A DNA stretch of 64,000 nucleotides from Priestia megaterium NBRC 15308 = ATCC 14581. GTDB lineage: Bacteria > Bacillota > Bacilli > Bacillales > Bacillaceae_H. The notes under the pieces are model-generated. The model searched no databases. It was given only the letters and a program-made list of their open reading frames with translations, and was not told the DNA's origin. The stretch covers positions 434,001-498,000 of the forward strand of contig NZ_CP009920.1 of assembly GCF_000832985.1 (NCBI RefSeq), given 5' to 3'. Each line of letters begins with the position of its first letter. Position 1 is the stretch's first letter. Positions 1 to 8,479 of the stretch are shown here, one piece after another. Both the position numbers and the translations under genes were made by a program.

Positions 1-52
1 ATGTAACATACTATACAATAGAGAAATATTAATCACATGAAGGAGCAGGATC

Positions 53-1012
53 ATGATTCGAACAATCGCTATTACACAAGACTTACACGTCAAAGAAGAT
101 GTCCCCCTTGATCACTTATCTGATCCTTCAATTAAGTGGTTCTGGGTAGATCTTGCCTCTCCATCTGAAGAGGAAGCAAAAGTGTTAGAGACGTTTTTCC
201 ACTTTCACCCTTTAGCTATCGAAGATTGTCTTCATTTATTACAACGTCCTAAACTTGATTATTATGAGGGTTACAGCTTTTTAGTTCTTCATTATTTAAA
301 TAGCAACACGTTAGATGTTGAAGAAGTAGACTTATTTATTGGGGAAAATTATCTAGTGACCTTTCACTTTAAACCGGTACTCAGTATTGAAACAGTCCGA
401 CAACGCCTTTTACAGCATCCTAGTGGATTTAATAAAGGAGTGTCCTATATTGCTTATGCGGTTCTAGACCAATTAGTGGATGATTACTTCCCAATCGTAT
501 ATGAAATTGAGGATAAATTAAATGAAATTGAAAGCAGAGATGCCAAAAAATCAATTGCTTTACTAATGAATGATGTTTTTGATATCCGAAGTGATTTATT
601 AAAGCTCAGAAAAACCATTCTTCCTATGCGTGATCTGCTATATCGAATTATTAATTCTGAACGTTTATATATACCTGCGGAGCAGAAAGCCTATTTCAAT
701 GACATCTATGACCACTTGATAAAATTAACAAGCATGGTGGAAGCCAATCGAGATATGACATCTGATATGAGAGATAATTACCTTTCACTTAACGCCAATC
801 GGATGAACTCCATTATGATGACATTAACGATTATTTCCTCTATTTTCATCCCCCTTACATTTGTCGTAGGGTTATATGGGATGAACTTTGATCATATGCC
901 AGAACTTCACTGGCACTACGGGTATTATATTGTTTTAGGAATTATGGCTTTAATGACAATTGGCATGATTCTCTGGTTTAAACAAAAAGGCTGGTTTAAT
1001 GTAAATAAATAA
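53..1012 (+). CDS. corA: CorA family Mg2+/divalent cation channel
   Basis: This 319-residue protein has the CorA layout: a long acidic soluble N-terminal funnel with helical, charged repeats, then two C-terminal membrane helices. The first helix ends in the family signature YGMN (GMN at residues 276-278), followed by the acidic loop FDHMPELHWHYG and the second helix. The length is normal for the family. It should sit in the cytoplasmic membrane as a pentamer and carry Mg2+, possibly Co2+ or Ni2+, into the cell. The start has an AAGGAG site 8 nt upstream. It stands alone and is followed by a clear terminator. The family call is secure; the exact ion is inferred. Confidence 0.93.
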   Translation: MIRTIAITQDLHVKEDVPLDHLSDPSIKWFWVDLASPSEEEAKVLETFFHFHPLAIEDCLHLLQRPKLDYYEGYSFLVLHYLNSNTLDVEEVDLFIGENYLVTFHFKPVLSIETVRQRLLQHPSGFNKGVSYIAYAVLDQLVDDYFPIVYEIEDKLNEIESRDAKKSIALLMNDVFDIRSDLLKLRKTILPMRDLLYRIINSERLYIPAEQKAYFNDIYDHLIKLTSMVEANRDMTSDMRDNYLSLNANRMNSIMMTLTIISSIFIPLTFVVGLYGMNFDHMPELHWHYGYYIVLGIMALMTIGMILWFKQKGWFNVNK

Positions 1013-1053
1013 CCTCAACAATATGCTGACGTATCTTCCAAAAATGCTTAGTT

Positions 1054-1085
1054 AAAAGCAGCCCTAAAGAATGGGGCTGCTTTTT
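1054..1085 (+). terminator. Rho-independent terminator of corA
   Basis: An AGCAGCCC/GGGGCTGCT stem with an 8-nt loop is followed by a T-run, 42 nt after the corA stop. Confidence 0.85.
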
Positions 1086-1140
1086 AAGATTTCCAATAAT
1101 TACGAATATATTGACCAAAGCATATATTTAAAATAGATTT

Positions 1141-2496
1141 TTAACCAATAAGAATCTTTTCTTCTGCATACCGAATTTTAGCTTGCTTATTTGAGCGAAT
1201 TGCAAGTACGAACCCAATAGTAAGAGGACCTACTCTACCAATAAACATCATAACCGTAATGAGAATTCGGCCGATAGGACTTAAGTCGCCTGTAAAGTTA
1301 GCACTTAATCCAACTGTTCCAGAAGCAGAAAACGTTTCAAACAAAAGAGTAGCCATATCTACACCTTTTTCTGTAATTGTAAGTAGAAAGAAAATAATAG
1401 AAACAAAAATAATTCCAGAAGTAGTAATAGAAAAAGCTCTATAAACAAGTGATTTAGGAATTCGGCGTCGAAAAACATTAATCTCTTCTTTATTTGTCAA
1501 TACTGACCATAAAGCAAACAATATTAAGACAAACGTCGTTATTTTGATTCCACCACCTGTCGAACCTGGCGCTGCTCCAATAAACATGAGCCCCATCATA
1601 TACACTTTTGAAGGTAATGTGAGCGCCCCAATATCCACGGTATTAAAACCAGCAGTACGAGGAACTACTCCCTGAAAGTATGCTGCCCACCATTTATCGC
1701 CCATGCTCAATTCACCTAAAGTATGAGGATTATGATATTCTAAAGCAAAAATAATCAGTGTGCTTACGACATTTAAGAGGATAGTTGAAACTAATACAAT
1801 TTTAGTGTGAAGAGAAAACTTCCTTATGTTTCGTTTTCGAAAAATATCTGCAATGACAAAAAATCCAGTCCCTCCTATTATGAAAAGTGACGTAATCATA
1901 ATATTTACGGTTGGATCTCCTACCCATTTACTTAAATTATCTGGTTCCAAACCAAATCCTGCATTGTTAAAAGCAGAGACAGAATGGAATATGCCATAAT
2001 AGATTGCTCTTCCCCAGCTCATTTCTTGCGACCAACGAATAGCTAGGATAAGGGCTCCAATCCCTTCCACAGCCAATGTAATTAGCACAACACGTTGGAC
2101 TAATGCAATAACGCCTTGTAGCGAAAAAGCATTTAGAGATTCCTTAAGTATTAGCCTTTGTTGTAATCCGATTTTTTTACCTAGCACAATAAACATGAGT
2201 ATACCAATAGTCATGAATCCCCAGCCACCAACTTGGATGAGCACAAGCAAAATGAGCTGTCCAAATAAAGTAAATGTAGTCCCCGTATCTACAACAGCTA
2301 GTCCGGTTACACATACAGCAGAAGTGGCTTCAAAGAGAGCATCAATAAAGCTTAAATGATGTCTATCACTCGTGGCAGCAGGAATCATTAATAAGCAGGT
2401 GCCGAGTAATATTAATCCTAAAAACCCAACGAACAAAATACTTGCAGGTTCCAGATGCTTCACTTTATGTTTTTTACGTGGCTTAGAAATTATCAT
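1141..2496 (-). CDS. KtrB/KtrD-type potassium uptake membrane subunit (TrkH superfamily)
   Basis: This 451-residue polytopic membrane protein has the four pore-loop repeats of the Trk/Ktr/HKT superfamily, visible as VCVTGLAVVDTG, FNNAGFGLEP, VPRTAGFNTVD and SASGTVGLSANF, each with the selectivity-filter glycine. KtrB subunits import K+ with Na+ when paired with a cytosolic RCK-domain subunit (KtrA or KtrC). No such subunit is next to it, so it is an orphan KtrD-like gene whose partner must lie elsewhere. The basic N-terminus (KPRKKHKVKH) is typical. The start has a GAAGGG site about 10 nt upstream. KtrB versus KtrD cannot be settled from this window. Confidence 0.88.
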   Translation of the reverse strand: MIISKPRKKHKVKHLEPASILFVGFLGLILLGTCLLMIPAATSDRHHLSFIDALFEATSAVCVTGLAVVDTGTTFTLFGQLILLVLIQVGGWGFMTIGILMFIVLGKKIGLQQRLILKESLNAFSLQGVIALVQRVVLITLAVEGIGALILAIRWSQEMSWGRAIYYGIFHSVSAFNNAGFGLEPDNLSKWVGDPTVNIMITSLFIIGGTGFFVIADIFRKRNIRKFSLHTKIVLVSTILLNVVSTLIIFALEYHNPHTLGELSMGDKWWAAYFQGVVPRTAGFNTVDIGALTLPSKVYMMGLMFIGAAPGSTGGGIKITTFVLILFALWSVLTNKEEINVFRRRIPKSLVYRAFSITTSGIIFVSIIFFLLTITEKGVDMATLLFETFSASGTVGLSANFTGDLSPIGRILITVMMFIGRVGPLTIGFVLAIRSNKQAKIRYAEEKILIG

Positions 2497-2673
2497 ATTA
2501 CATTTCCCTTCAAAATGTTTTGAGTAAAGATTTATTATATATCATACCCATTTATTTCAAAAGATGGTCATTGTTTTTATTGCCTTCAGTGTTTACGGTA
2601 AAATCCATTGTGTAAACTAATTTTTGTATATGATATATGTTTGATTACACTCAATATTTAATTAAGAGAACAT

Positions 2674-2710
2674 AAAAAAAAGAGCACATCCAAAAGGTTT
2701 GCTCTTTTTT
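2674..2710. terminator. Bidirectional-looking hairpin terminator
   Basis: An AAAAAAGAGCA stem arm pairs with TGCTCTTTTTT, giving a T-run on both strands. It lies in the intergenic space upstream of the ktr gene and has no adjacent gene end, so the transcript it stops is unknown. Confidence 0.55.
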
Positions 2711-3204
2711 ATTGTTTAAATCTTACGCTGTTTGTACTCATTTCTTTTCTACTGTTTTTTGTTTCGTTATATAAGCAGCAGCTAAAAAAAGAAAGAACCA
2801 CTCGTTCTTTGCCAAAGGCAAACAGAACGTTCCTTTTTTAACCTTGCATTTTATCTGTTTATGTACTATTTCATTTAGTATCTATATTGCTGTTAGTTTT
2901 CAAGGATTTGCACCTTAAGAAATATTTATATATAAAAAAAGAAACCCTTGTCTATATAGACAAGGGTTTTCAAAGTTTATTGGAATTGGGGAATACGTTA
3001 TTAGTCTGGCCAGATTTGTAGATTCATATACATATATCTTCAAAAATAAATCTTGTATCCGACTATAATTTCATAAAATAACTTTAATATTTATCATAAT
3101 CTGTTATGTAAATATTAAAGTATTTTATATATTATTAATGTTTTATCATTTACTTGTAATAGATGATATAGCAGCATGGATTTGGAAAGCATAAAAGTAA
3201 ATAT

Positions 3205-3264
3205 GGCTCTGGTGTGAAAAATTCAAAGTGCTTGAAAGTAAATTGAATTTTTTACACCAGAACC
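3205..3264. repeat. 60-bp inverted repeat resembling paired insertion-sequence ends
   Basis: Two 22-bp arms, starting GGCTCTGGTGTG and, on the other strand, GGTTCTGGTGTA, are nearly perfect inverted copies around a 16-nt centre. Ends starting GG-TCTG-TGT recall ISL3-type terminal repeats. I see no target-site duplication (flanks gtaaatat and agatagat) and no transposase, so this would be a solo-end or MITE-like remnant. It could instead act as the terminator for the aroQ-like operon. Confidence 0.45.
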
Positions 3265-3325
3265 AGATAGATGATTAACTTCTTCATACTATTTGAAATT
3301 AGACTTGCCCATTTCTTGTTTGCTT

Positions 3326-3802
3326 CTAAATAGAAGTATTAAGTTCTCCTTTTCTATTTTTTTCATTCATTAAGGTTTTTGCAGCTCTTAACGCTAAAAG
3401 ATAGCTGTCAAAGCCAAAACCGCAAATTTGTCCCTGCGCAATTTCCGCAAATACAGAATGATGTCTAAATTCATCTCGGGCATGAATATTAGACATATGA
3501 ATCTCAATAAACGGGACTTCAAGAATGTCCAAAGCGTCTCTTAATCCATAACTATAGTGGGTCCATGCACCAGCATTAATGATCACTGCATTCACTTTAT
3601 CAAAATACCCTTGATGAATTCGATCAATCATTTCACCTTCTGAATTTGTTTGAAAAACCTCTAATTCAAGTCTCAGCTCTTTAGCTAGTTGAAACATACT
3701 CTCATTAATTTCATCAAGAGTAATAGATCCATAGATTTTAGGATTTCTTTTTCCAAACATATTATGGTTTATCCCATGCAACATCAGTACTTTCCCCATC
3801 AT
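3326..3802 (-). CDS. aroQ: Type II 3-dehydroquinate dehydratase-like protein
   Basis: Type II dehydroquinases interconvert 3-dehydroquinate and 3-dehydroshikimate. Counting from the chosen start, the family residues Arg19, Tyr24, Asn76, His102 and Arg113 are present in the motifs KRNPKIYG, IINAGAWTH, EIHMSN and FRHHS. The usual GPNLN-LG loop is changed to GINHNMFG, so the active-site loop is atypical. A longer frame reaches 3844, but a GGAGTG site precedes the paired ATGs at 3802/3799, so the start is placed there; the longer reading would overlap the VOC gene. It is the last gene of the operon. The catabolic context suggests quinate/shikimate use rather than aromatic biosynthesis; that role is inferred. 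Confidence 0.85.
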   Translation of the reverse strand: MMGKVLMLHGINHNMFGKRNPKIYGSITLDEINESMFQLAKELRLELEVFQTNSEGEMIDRIHQGYFDKVNAVIINAGAWTHYSYGLRDALDILEVPFIEIHMSNIHARDEFRHHSVFAEIAQGQICGFGFDSYLLALRAAKTLMNEKNRKGELNTSI

Positions 3803-3828
3803 AATCACTCCAATGCTATTTAAAATAG

Positions 3829-4221
3829 TTAGTCTTCCATCCATGGATATACAGTTAATGCTTCTTCAACGGAACCTTCTTTTGCCTGGATCAGTTCCAG
3901 ATTTAAACCATCCGGAAGGACCACCCAATTATGTCCTTTAGGTAATTCGGTAACATTCCATTTATAAACTTCTTCCATAGCAGCCTCTAAATCTTCCACC
4001 ATGATTCCTAAATGCGCCAGTCTTCCTTCGACACCTGAGAAGTTAGGATCTGCGATCAGTTGAACTCCACCAATAGTCCATATTTGTCTAGGGTTATCTT
4101 TTCCCCCATCCATTTTACGAATCGACATATTTAATGCCTCTTTAAAAAAACGAATGTGCCAATCAATATCCTTTACACGAATAGCTGAATGTTCAAGATA
4201 TGCTTTTTTCTGATAGGGCAA
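3829..4221 (-). CDS. VOC (glyoxalase/dioxygenase fold) family protein
   Basis: This 130-residue protein has the two beta-alpha-beta-beta-beta modules of the vicinal oxygen chelate fold. Likely metal ligands are the His in LEHSAIRV (near residue 11), the His in LAHLGIM and the Glu in LNLELIQ. VOC proteins of this size include lactoylglutathione lyases, epimerases, dioxygenases and resistance proteins, and nothing here fixes the substrate. It lies between a ketopantoate-reductase-like gene and the dehydroquinase-like gene, in the same operon, which suggests it acts on an intermediate of that pathway. The family is clear; the reaction is unknown. Confidence 0.75.
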   Translation of the reverse strand: MPYQKKAYLEHSAIRVKDIDWHIRFFKEALNMSIRKMDGGKDNPRQIWTIGGVQLIADPNFSGVEGRLAHLGIMVEDLEAAMEEVYKWNVTELPKGHNWVVLPDGLNLELIQAKEGSVEEALTVYPWMED

Positions 4222-4241
4222 ATTTCAGTCATCCTTCCTTA

Positions 4242-5180
4242 TCAAGAATTTATGTATTTTTCCACCCAAGTTTCAATCCCTTTTACGTTCGCAACCAACG
4301 CTTTATTAACTGGTGTTGCGACATTACTTTTCTCTCCCCATCGGACAATTGCTCCATTGATATAATCGATTTCTGTTTTTTGGCCTTTTTCAAGACTTTG
4401 CAGCATGGATGTTTTAAATTCATATGGTAATCCTGCTGCTGCTTTCAACCAAATATCTTCGGGGTCCTCCGTTGATAAAATAATGCCGTTTGCTTTAGCA
4501 ACATTTATACCCTCTAAAATAGCTTCAAAAGCACAATCTCTAATTTCAGGAATTTGGTATAAATCTCCATATGGTAATTTCGTAATACCACATAAAGCCC
4601 CCGTTGCCACATTAATTAAAAGTTTGTCCCAAATCATTCCTGTGGTATTACTACTAACCTCTGTTAATAACCCACATTTTGTCAATATATCTGCGACTCT
4701 CTGAATCCTTTTTGTTTTTTCGCCATTCATCTCACCAATAAAAGTAATCTTTCCCTTTGTTCCGGCAATCACATGTCCTGGTCCAAGTAATACGCCGCCA
4801 ACATAAGTTTTTCCACCGATAACACGATCGTTGCCGATAACCTCGGCAATAGTTTCCTCATTTCCAAGACCATTTTGCAATGACATGACCAATGTATCTT
4901 CCCCAATAATGGATGAAGCATTTTCAATCGCATTTCTTGTATGAAAAGACTTCACCAATACTATTACAAGATCCACTGCTCCAATTCCCTCACAGTTTGT
5001 TTGGGCATTTACCCTAACAGCCCTATCATTCGTTCCATCCCTAAGAATCAACCCCTTTGTATTGATTGCATTCACATGATCAGCCCGTTGATTTATTAAA
5101 TAAACATCTTGCCCTCCCTCCGCCAGAGTGCCACCAATGGAACTTCCTAGAGCACCTGCGCCAAGTACACAGATTTTCAT
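4242..5180 (-). CDS. 2-dehydropantoate 2-reductase family protein (ApbA/PanE)
   Basis: This 312-residue protein opens with a Rossmann dinucleotide motif, MKICVLGAGALGSSIGG, and carries the family's catalytic Lys region IWDKLLINVATGALCGI in the C-terminal helical domain. True PanE reduces ketopantoate with NADPH for pantothenate synthesis. Here the gene sits in an operon with a CoA-transferase, a MaoC hydratase and quinate-type enzymes, so it more likely reduces another 2-keto acid or beta-keto compound. Many PanE paralogues in Bacilli are of unknown substrate. The start follows a GGAGTGAG site. Family is confident, substrate is not. Confidence 0.8.
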   Translation of the reverse strand: MKICVLGAGALGSSIGGTLAEGGQDVYLINQRADHVNAINTKGLILRDGTNDRAVRVNAQTNCEGIGAVDLVIVLVKSFHTRNAIENASSIIGEDTLVMSLQNGLGNEETIAEVIGNDRVIGGKTYVGGVLLGPGHVIAGTKGKITFIGEMNGEKTKRIQRVADILTKCGLLTEVSSNTTGMIWDKLLINVATGALCGITKLPYGDLYQIPEIRDCAFEAILEGINVAKANGIILSTEDPEDIWLKAAAGLPYEFKTSMLQSLEKGQKTEIDYINGAIVRWGEKSNVATPVNKALVANVKGIETWVEKYINS

Positions 5181-5202
5181 TTATCTCACTCCTTTGCATT
5201 GT

Positions 5203-5631
5203 TTAATTTTCAAAAAACTTTAATGTATGCTGTGCCACCACGCACAATTCTTTATTTTGATTGTAAATTTCAACCTTGGCATATGACTTCAATGATTCTT
5301 GATCAACTTCAGTAATCGTATAAACAGCTGTAACTGTATCGCCAAAATATACTGGTCTTGTAAAACGTAAACGATCGTAGCCATAGGACACACTTGGCAT
5401 TTCTGATCTCGCTTGGGTTTGAATTAATGTTGATGCCGTACTTCCAAGTGCAAAAGTTAATACCCCATGTACAATCCGTGTTTTATATGGCGTTGTTTTC
5501 ATAAATTCTTCATTCATATGCATTTGACTAAAATCCCCGGTAATCCCAGCAAACAAATAAACATCTGATTCACTAATTGTCTTGGTATAAGAAACCGTAT
5601 CTCCTACTTCAAAAGGAACTTTCTTACTCAT
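5203..5631 (-). CDS. MaoC-type dehydratase / (R)-specific enoyl-CoA hydratase-like protein
   Basis: This single hot-dog domain protein of 142 residues has the hydratase-2 motif region FAGITGDFSQMHMNEEF (catalytic Asp and His) and the following IVHGVLTFALGS segment. MaoC-type enzymes hydrate or dehydrate enoyl-CoA thioesters. The frame is open to 5652, but a perfect AGGAGG lies 6 nt before the ATG at 5631, which fixes the start. It follows the CoA-transferase gene, so a thioester made by that enzyme is a plausible substrate. Confidence 0.82.
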   Translation of the reverse strand: MSKKVPFEVGDTVSYTKTISESDVYLFAGITGDFSQMHMNEEFMKTTPYKTRIVHGVLTFALGSTASTLIQTQARSEMPSVSYGYDRLRFTRPVYFGDTVTAVYTITEVDQESLKSYAKVEIYNQNKELCVVAQHTLKFFEN

Positions 5632-5675
5632 AATCTTCCTCCTAGCAATCATTTAATATAGTATGAACAAATCTC

Positions 5676-7277
5676 TTATACTTCCATTTGCTCCCAATCC
5701 TTTTTAATTCCCATATCCTCTGCAAAAAATAATCTGCTATGCATTTCTTTTAAATCAGCAGAAATTTGAGGTCTAAATGACATTTTCTCAATGATTTGAG
5801 TTTCTATATCAATTCCAGGTGCGACTTCACATAATTCCAGTCCGTCTGTTGTTAAGCGGAAAACGGCTCTTTCCGTGATATAGAGAACTTCTTGCCCTCT
5901 TTTTAATGCATCCCTTCCATTAAAAGTAAGCTCTTCAAGTTGAGGAAGAAGTTTCTTAAATCGGCCTTCTTGTTCAATTTGCAGCTTACCTTTTTCAATC
6001 TTCGTTTTAAGGCCGCCGGCTGTCAGTGTTCCACAAAAAACAATCTTTTTTGTATTTTGACAAATATCTATAAACCCGCCTGTTCCCATGATTTTCCCAT
6101 TAAATTTATGCACATTGACATTTCCTGCTTGGTCCAGTTCTGCAAAGCTTAAGAAGCAGACGTCAAGACCACCGCCATCATAAAAGTCAAACTGTGAAGG
6201 CATATCTAACAATGCATGGGTATTGATGCTTGCTCCAAAGAAAATGCCTTGTGCTGTGACACCGCCGATTGGTCCAGTTTCCACCGTTAAGGTAAATTGT
6301 TCATCAACACCTTCTTCACGAGCTACACTTCCAATTCCATCGGCAATTCCAACACCAACGTTTCCCACATTTCCTGGTTTAACTTCAAACAATGCACGCC
6401 GAGCGATCATTTTTCGATGATTAAGCGGAAGCCGGGTAACTTCACTTGTTTCCGCGATATAATCTCCTGACATAAAACGATTAACTCCACCCGTGTACAG
6501 CTGTGATTGTTCTTCATCAACAACGACAATATCGATGTTGTAGCCTGGAATTTTTATCGATTTTGGATGAAGAGTATTTGACTTTACTACCCTTTTTACT
6601 TGTGCAATAACAAGCCCTCCATTGTTATGGACAGCCTGGGCCATCGCTAAAGTATCCAGATACGCAATTTCATCTTCCATACTGATATATCCTTCACGAT
6701 CTGCAGTTGTTCCGCGGATAATGGCAACATCAGGTCGAATCGCTGGATAGAACAGCCACTCTTCACCATTAATTTCCATTAATTTAATAAGATCTTCTTT
6801 GGTACAATCATTTAGTTTTCCACCCTTTTGCCGTGGGTCAATAAATGAACCTAAGCCAACATGGGTTAATATTCCAGGATGTCCAGCTGCAGCGGCTCTA
6901 AATAATTGACAAAGTACGCCTTGCGGGAAATTATATGCTTCGATTTCATTATTTTCAGCCATTTCACAGAGTCTAGGGGATTGTCCCCAATGTCCTCCAA
7001 CTATTTTTCGTACTAGTCCCTTTTTAGCAAGTGGTGACATTCCTCTGTCCGCCCGGTCGCCTAATCCTGTTGTATGGATAAACGTTAAATCTTTTGGCAA
7101 GTGTGTTTCTTCATATCTTTTTGACAATGCTTCTATAAGCTTAGTAGGCTCTAATAGACCCCCACCAGCTCCACAGATAGCAACTATTGCTTCATTTGGG
7201 ATATACTTTACAGCCTCTTCAGCACTAAGTACTGACACTAAATTCCCCTTTTTCTTTGGCTTTTCCAAGATAGTCAC
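5676..7277 (-). CDS. Acyl-CoA:acetate/propionate CoA-transferase family (YdiF-like)
   Basis: The 533-residue single chain carries both halves of a family I CoA-transferase. The N-terminal half has the GAGGG loop near residue 37; the C-terminal half has the catalytic Glu333 in LTVETGPIGG, followed by QFDFYDGGGLDVCFLSFAELD and GNVNVHKFNGKIMGTGGF, all strongly YdiF-like. It moves CoA from a donor such as acetyl-CoA to a carboxylic acid. A GTG start overlaps the stop of the upstream dehydrogenase gene (GTGA), so the two are translationally coupled; a TTG four codons in is an alternative start. It probably activates the acid consumed by this pathway. Confidence 0.88.
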   Translation of the reverse strand: MTILEKPKKKGNLVSVLSAEEAVKYIPNEAIVAICGAGGGLLEPTKLIEALSKRYEETHLPKDLTFIHTTGLGDRADRGMSPLAKKGLVRKIVGGHWGQSPRLCEMAENNEIEAYNFPQGVLCQLFRAAAAGHPGILTHVGLGSFIDPRQKGGKLNDCTKEDLIKLMEINGEEWLFYPAIRPDVAIIRGTTADREGYISMEDEIAYLDTLAMAQAVHNNGGLVIAQVKRVVKSNTLHPKSIKIPGYNIDIVVVDEEQSQLYTGGVNRFMSGDYIAETSEVTRLPLNHRKMIARRALFEVKPGNVGNVGVGIADGIGSVAREEGVDEQFTLTVETGPIGGVTAQGIFFGASINTHALLDMPSQFDFYDGGGLDVCFLSFAELDQAGNVNVHKFNGKIMGTGGFIDICQNTKKIVFCGTLTAGGLKTKIEKGKLQIEQEGRFKKLLPQLEELTFNGRDALKRGQEVLYITERAVFRLTTDGLELCEVAPGIDIETQIIEKMSFRPQISADLKEMHSRLFFAEDMGIKKDWEQMEV

Positions 7278-8168
7278 TTCCTTTCTGTTTTTTGAGACAT
7301 TTGTTCCTTTACATAATAAACGGGCATTTCTTCACATGTCCAAAGTTCGAATGCTTTAGCTCCCTGCCATAGCATCATGCCCAATCCATTGATTGCTTTA
7401 CAGCCAACAGATTCAGCCATTTCAAACAATTTCGTTTTTCGGGGATTATATATAACGTCTGAAACGATTAACTCTGGACGAAGCCATGATGAGTCTGGGA
7501 TTATACTCTGTCCTTCAAGAGGATTCATCCCACCCCTGGTTGCATTTGTTAAAATATCACTGCTTCCAATAGACGATCTAAGAAGTTCTGTATCTTCGAT
7601 ATGATGAACCGTTGCCTTACAATTACCATCGATTTCATTGTTAATAATGTCCGCATTTTTTAAAGCCCGTAGATATGATTCATCCTCCCGGTTGAAAATG
7701 TAAATTTCAGATGCACCGTCAATAGCACATTGAATCGCTACAGCGGAGCCAGCACCTCCCGCGCCCATAAGTGGCATTTTCTTTCCTTGAATGTCTACAC
7801 CACTTTCCTTTAATCCACGTACGTACCCTATACCATCTGTGTTATAGCCAATTAATTTTCCATTTTCATTCACGACGGTGTTTACCGCACCAACAAATCT
7901 TGCAGCTGGTGTTACCTCATCTAAGTAAGGTAAAATTTTCATTTTGTTAGGCATAGACACATTAAAACTACGCATGTTTAGTGCACGGAATCCTGCCAAT
8001 ACATCTTCTATTTGTTGATTCGCCACTTCAAAAGCCATATAAAGATAGTTAAGACCTAGTTTACAAAATGACGTATTATGGCATCACCGGTGATAAAGAG
8101 TGTCCAATCGGGGTTGCAATTAATCCTATTAATTGAGTTCTTCCATCAATTCGTCCTTGATCTGCCAT
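7274..8168 (-). pseudogene. Quinate/shikimate dehydrogenase (YdiB/AroE family), frameshifted
   Basis: The 254-residue open frame from an ATG at 8038 lacks the first part of the AroE substrate domain. Upstream, from an ATG at 8168 with a good AAGGAAG site, another frame reads MADQGRIDGRTQLIGLIATP then IGHSLSPVM before a stop at 8076-8078. Removing one base of the GG at 8080-8081 joins them as SPVM-HNTSFCKLGLNYLYMAFEV, the canonical shikimate dehydrogenase N-terminus. The rest is intact: VSMPNK (catalytic Lys), GYNTDG (Asp), GAGGAGSA nucleotide loop and GLGMMLWQGA. It resembles YdiB more than biosynthetic AroE. It is the first gene of the operon. The lesion is either a real mutation or a sequencing error. 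Confidence 0.82.
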
Positions 8169-8209
8169 AAAAAAACTTCCTTATATTATCCTTATTTTTA
8201 ATACCTAAT

Positions 8210-8223
8210 TTAGATTAATCTAA
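8210..8223. promoter_or_regulatory. Palindromic LysR-type operator candidate before the quinate-type operon
   Basis: TTAGATTAATCTAA is a perfect 14-bp palindrome 42 bp upstream of the repaired dehydrogenase start. Its core TAGATTAATCTA recurs as TAGATTGATCTA ahead of the neighbouring lysR gene (9490-9501). Shared cores at a regulator and its neighbour operon are typical of LysR autoregulation plus target control. Confidence 0.55.
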
Positions 8224-8244
8224 CTTCTTCATAACCAATACCTA

Positions 8245-8258
8245 TGAAAACGATTACA
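8245..8258. promoter_or_regulatory. Catabolite-responsive element (cre)
   Basis: TGAAAACGATTACA matches the consensus TGWAANCGNTNWCA at every position and lies about 77-90 bp upstream of the operon's first start. This implies CcpA control, as expected for a carbon-source catabolic operon. Confidence 0.7.
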
Positions 8259-8417
8259 AATTGATCATTTAAAAAACTTAATTAAATATGAACTTACTGC
8301 CTTTTGAAATCATTTTATTATACGTTGCAATCAATAATCCAATTGGTAATTATTATTCACTTATAGGTTTTGTCTATAATTTATCAAAACAAAGTGTATT
8401 TATTACTAATGAAACAG

Positions 8418-8465
8418 AGAGAGCTAATTATAACAGTTTATCTTTGTCATAATTAGCTCTCTTTT
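8418..8465. terminator. Hairpin between lysR and the operon
   Basis: AGAGAGCTAATTAT pairs perfectly with ATAATTAGCTCTCT around a 17-nt loop. It lies just downstream of the minus-strand lysR stop. The T-rich tail (CTTTTAATT) is on the plus side, so efficiency for lysR is uncertain. Confidence 0.5.
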
Positions 8466-8479
8466 AATTACTATTTCAA

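Larger units (their letters stand above)
2497..3325. other. 829-bp gene-free region rich in hairpins
   Basis: I see no convincing gene here. It holds hairpins at 2674-2710 and 2942-2970, a GAAC/GTTC-rich set of nested hairpins at about 2786-2840, and an IS-end-like inverted repeat at 3205-3264. The 2942-2970 hairpin has an 11-bp stem (AAACCCTTGTC) but only a weak T-run. The 2786-2840 cluster could be an unrecognised structured RNA. Confidence 0.5.

Noticed and set aside
2786-2840. Riboswitch or T-box before the ktr gene
   Set aside because: Nested GAAC/GTTC hairpins are present, but they lie about 300 bp from the start and I could not match them to a known riboswitch core.
5940-6420. Plus-strand open frames of 65-70 codons
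   Set aside because: They lie antisense inside the CoA-transferase gene, lack ribosome sites and encode low-complexity sequence.
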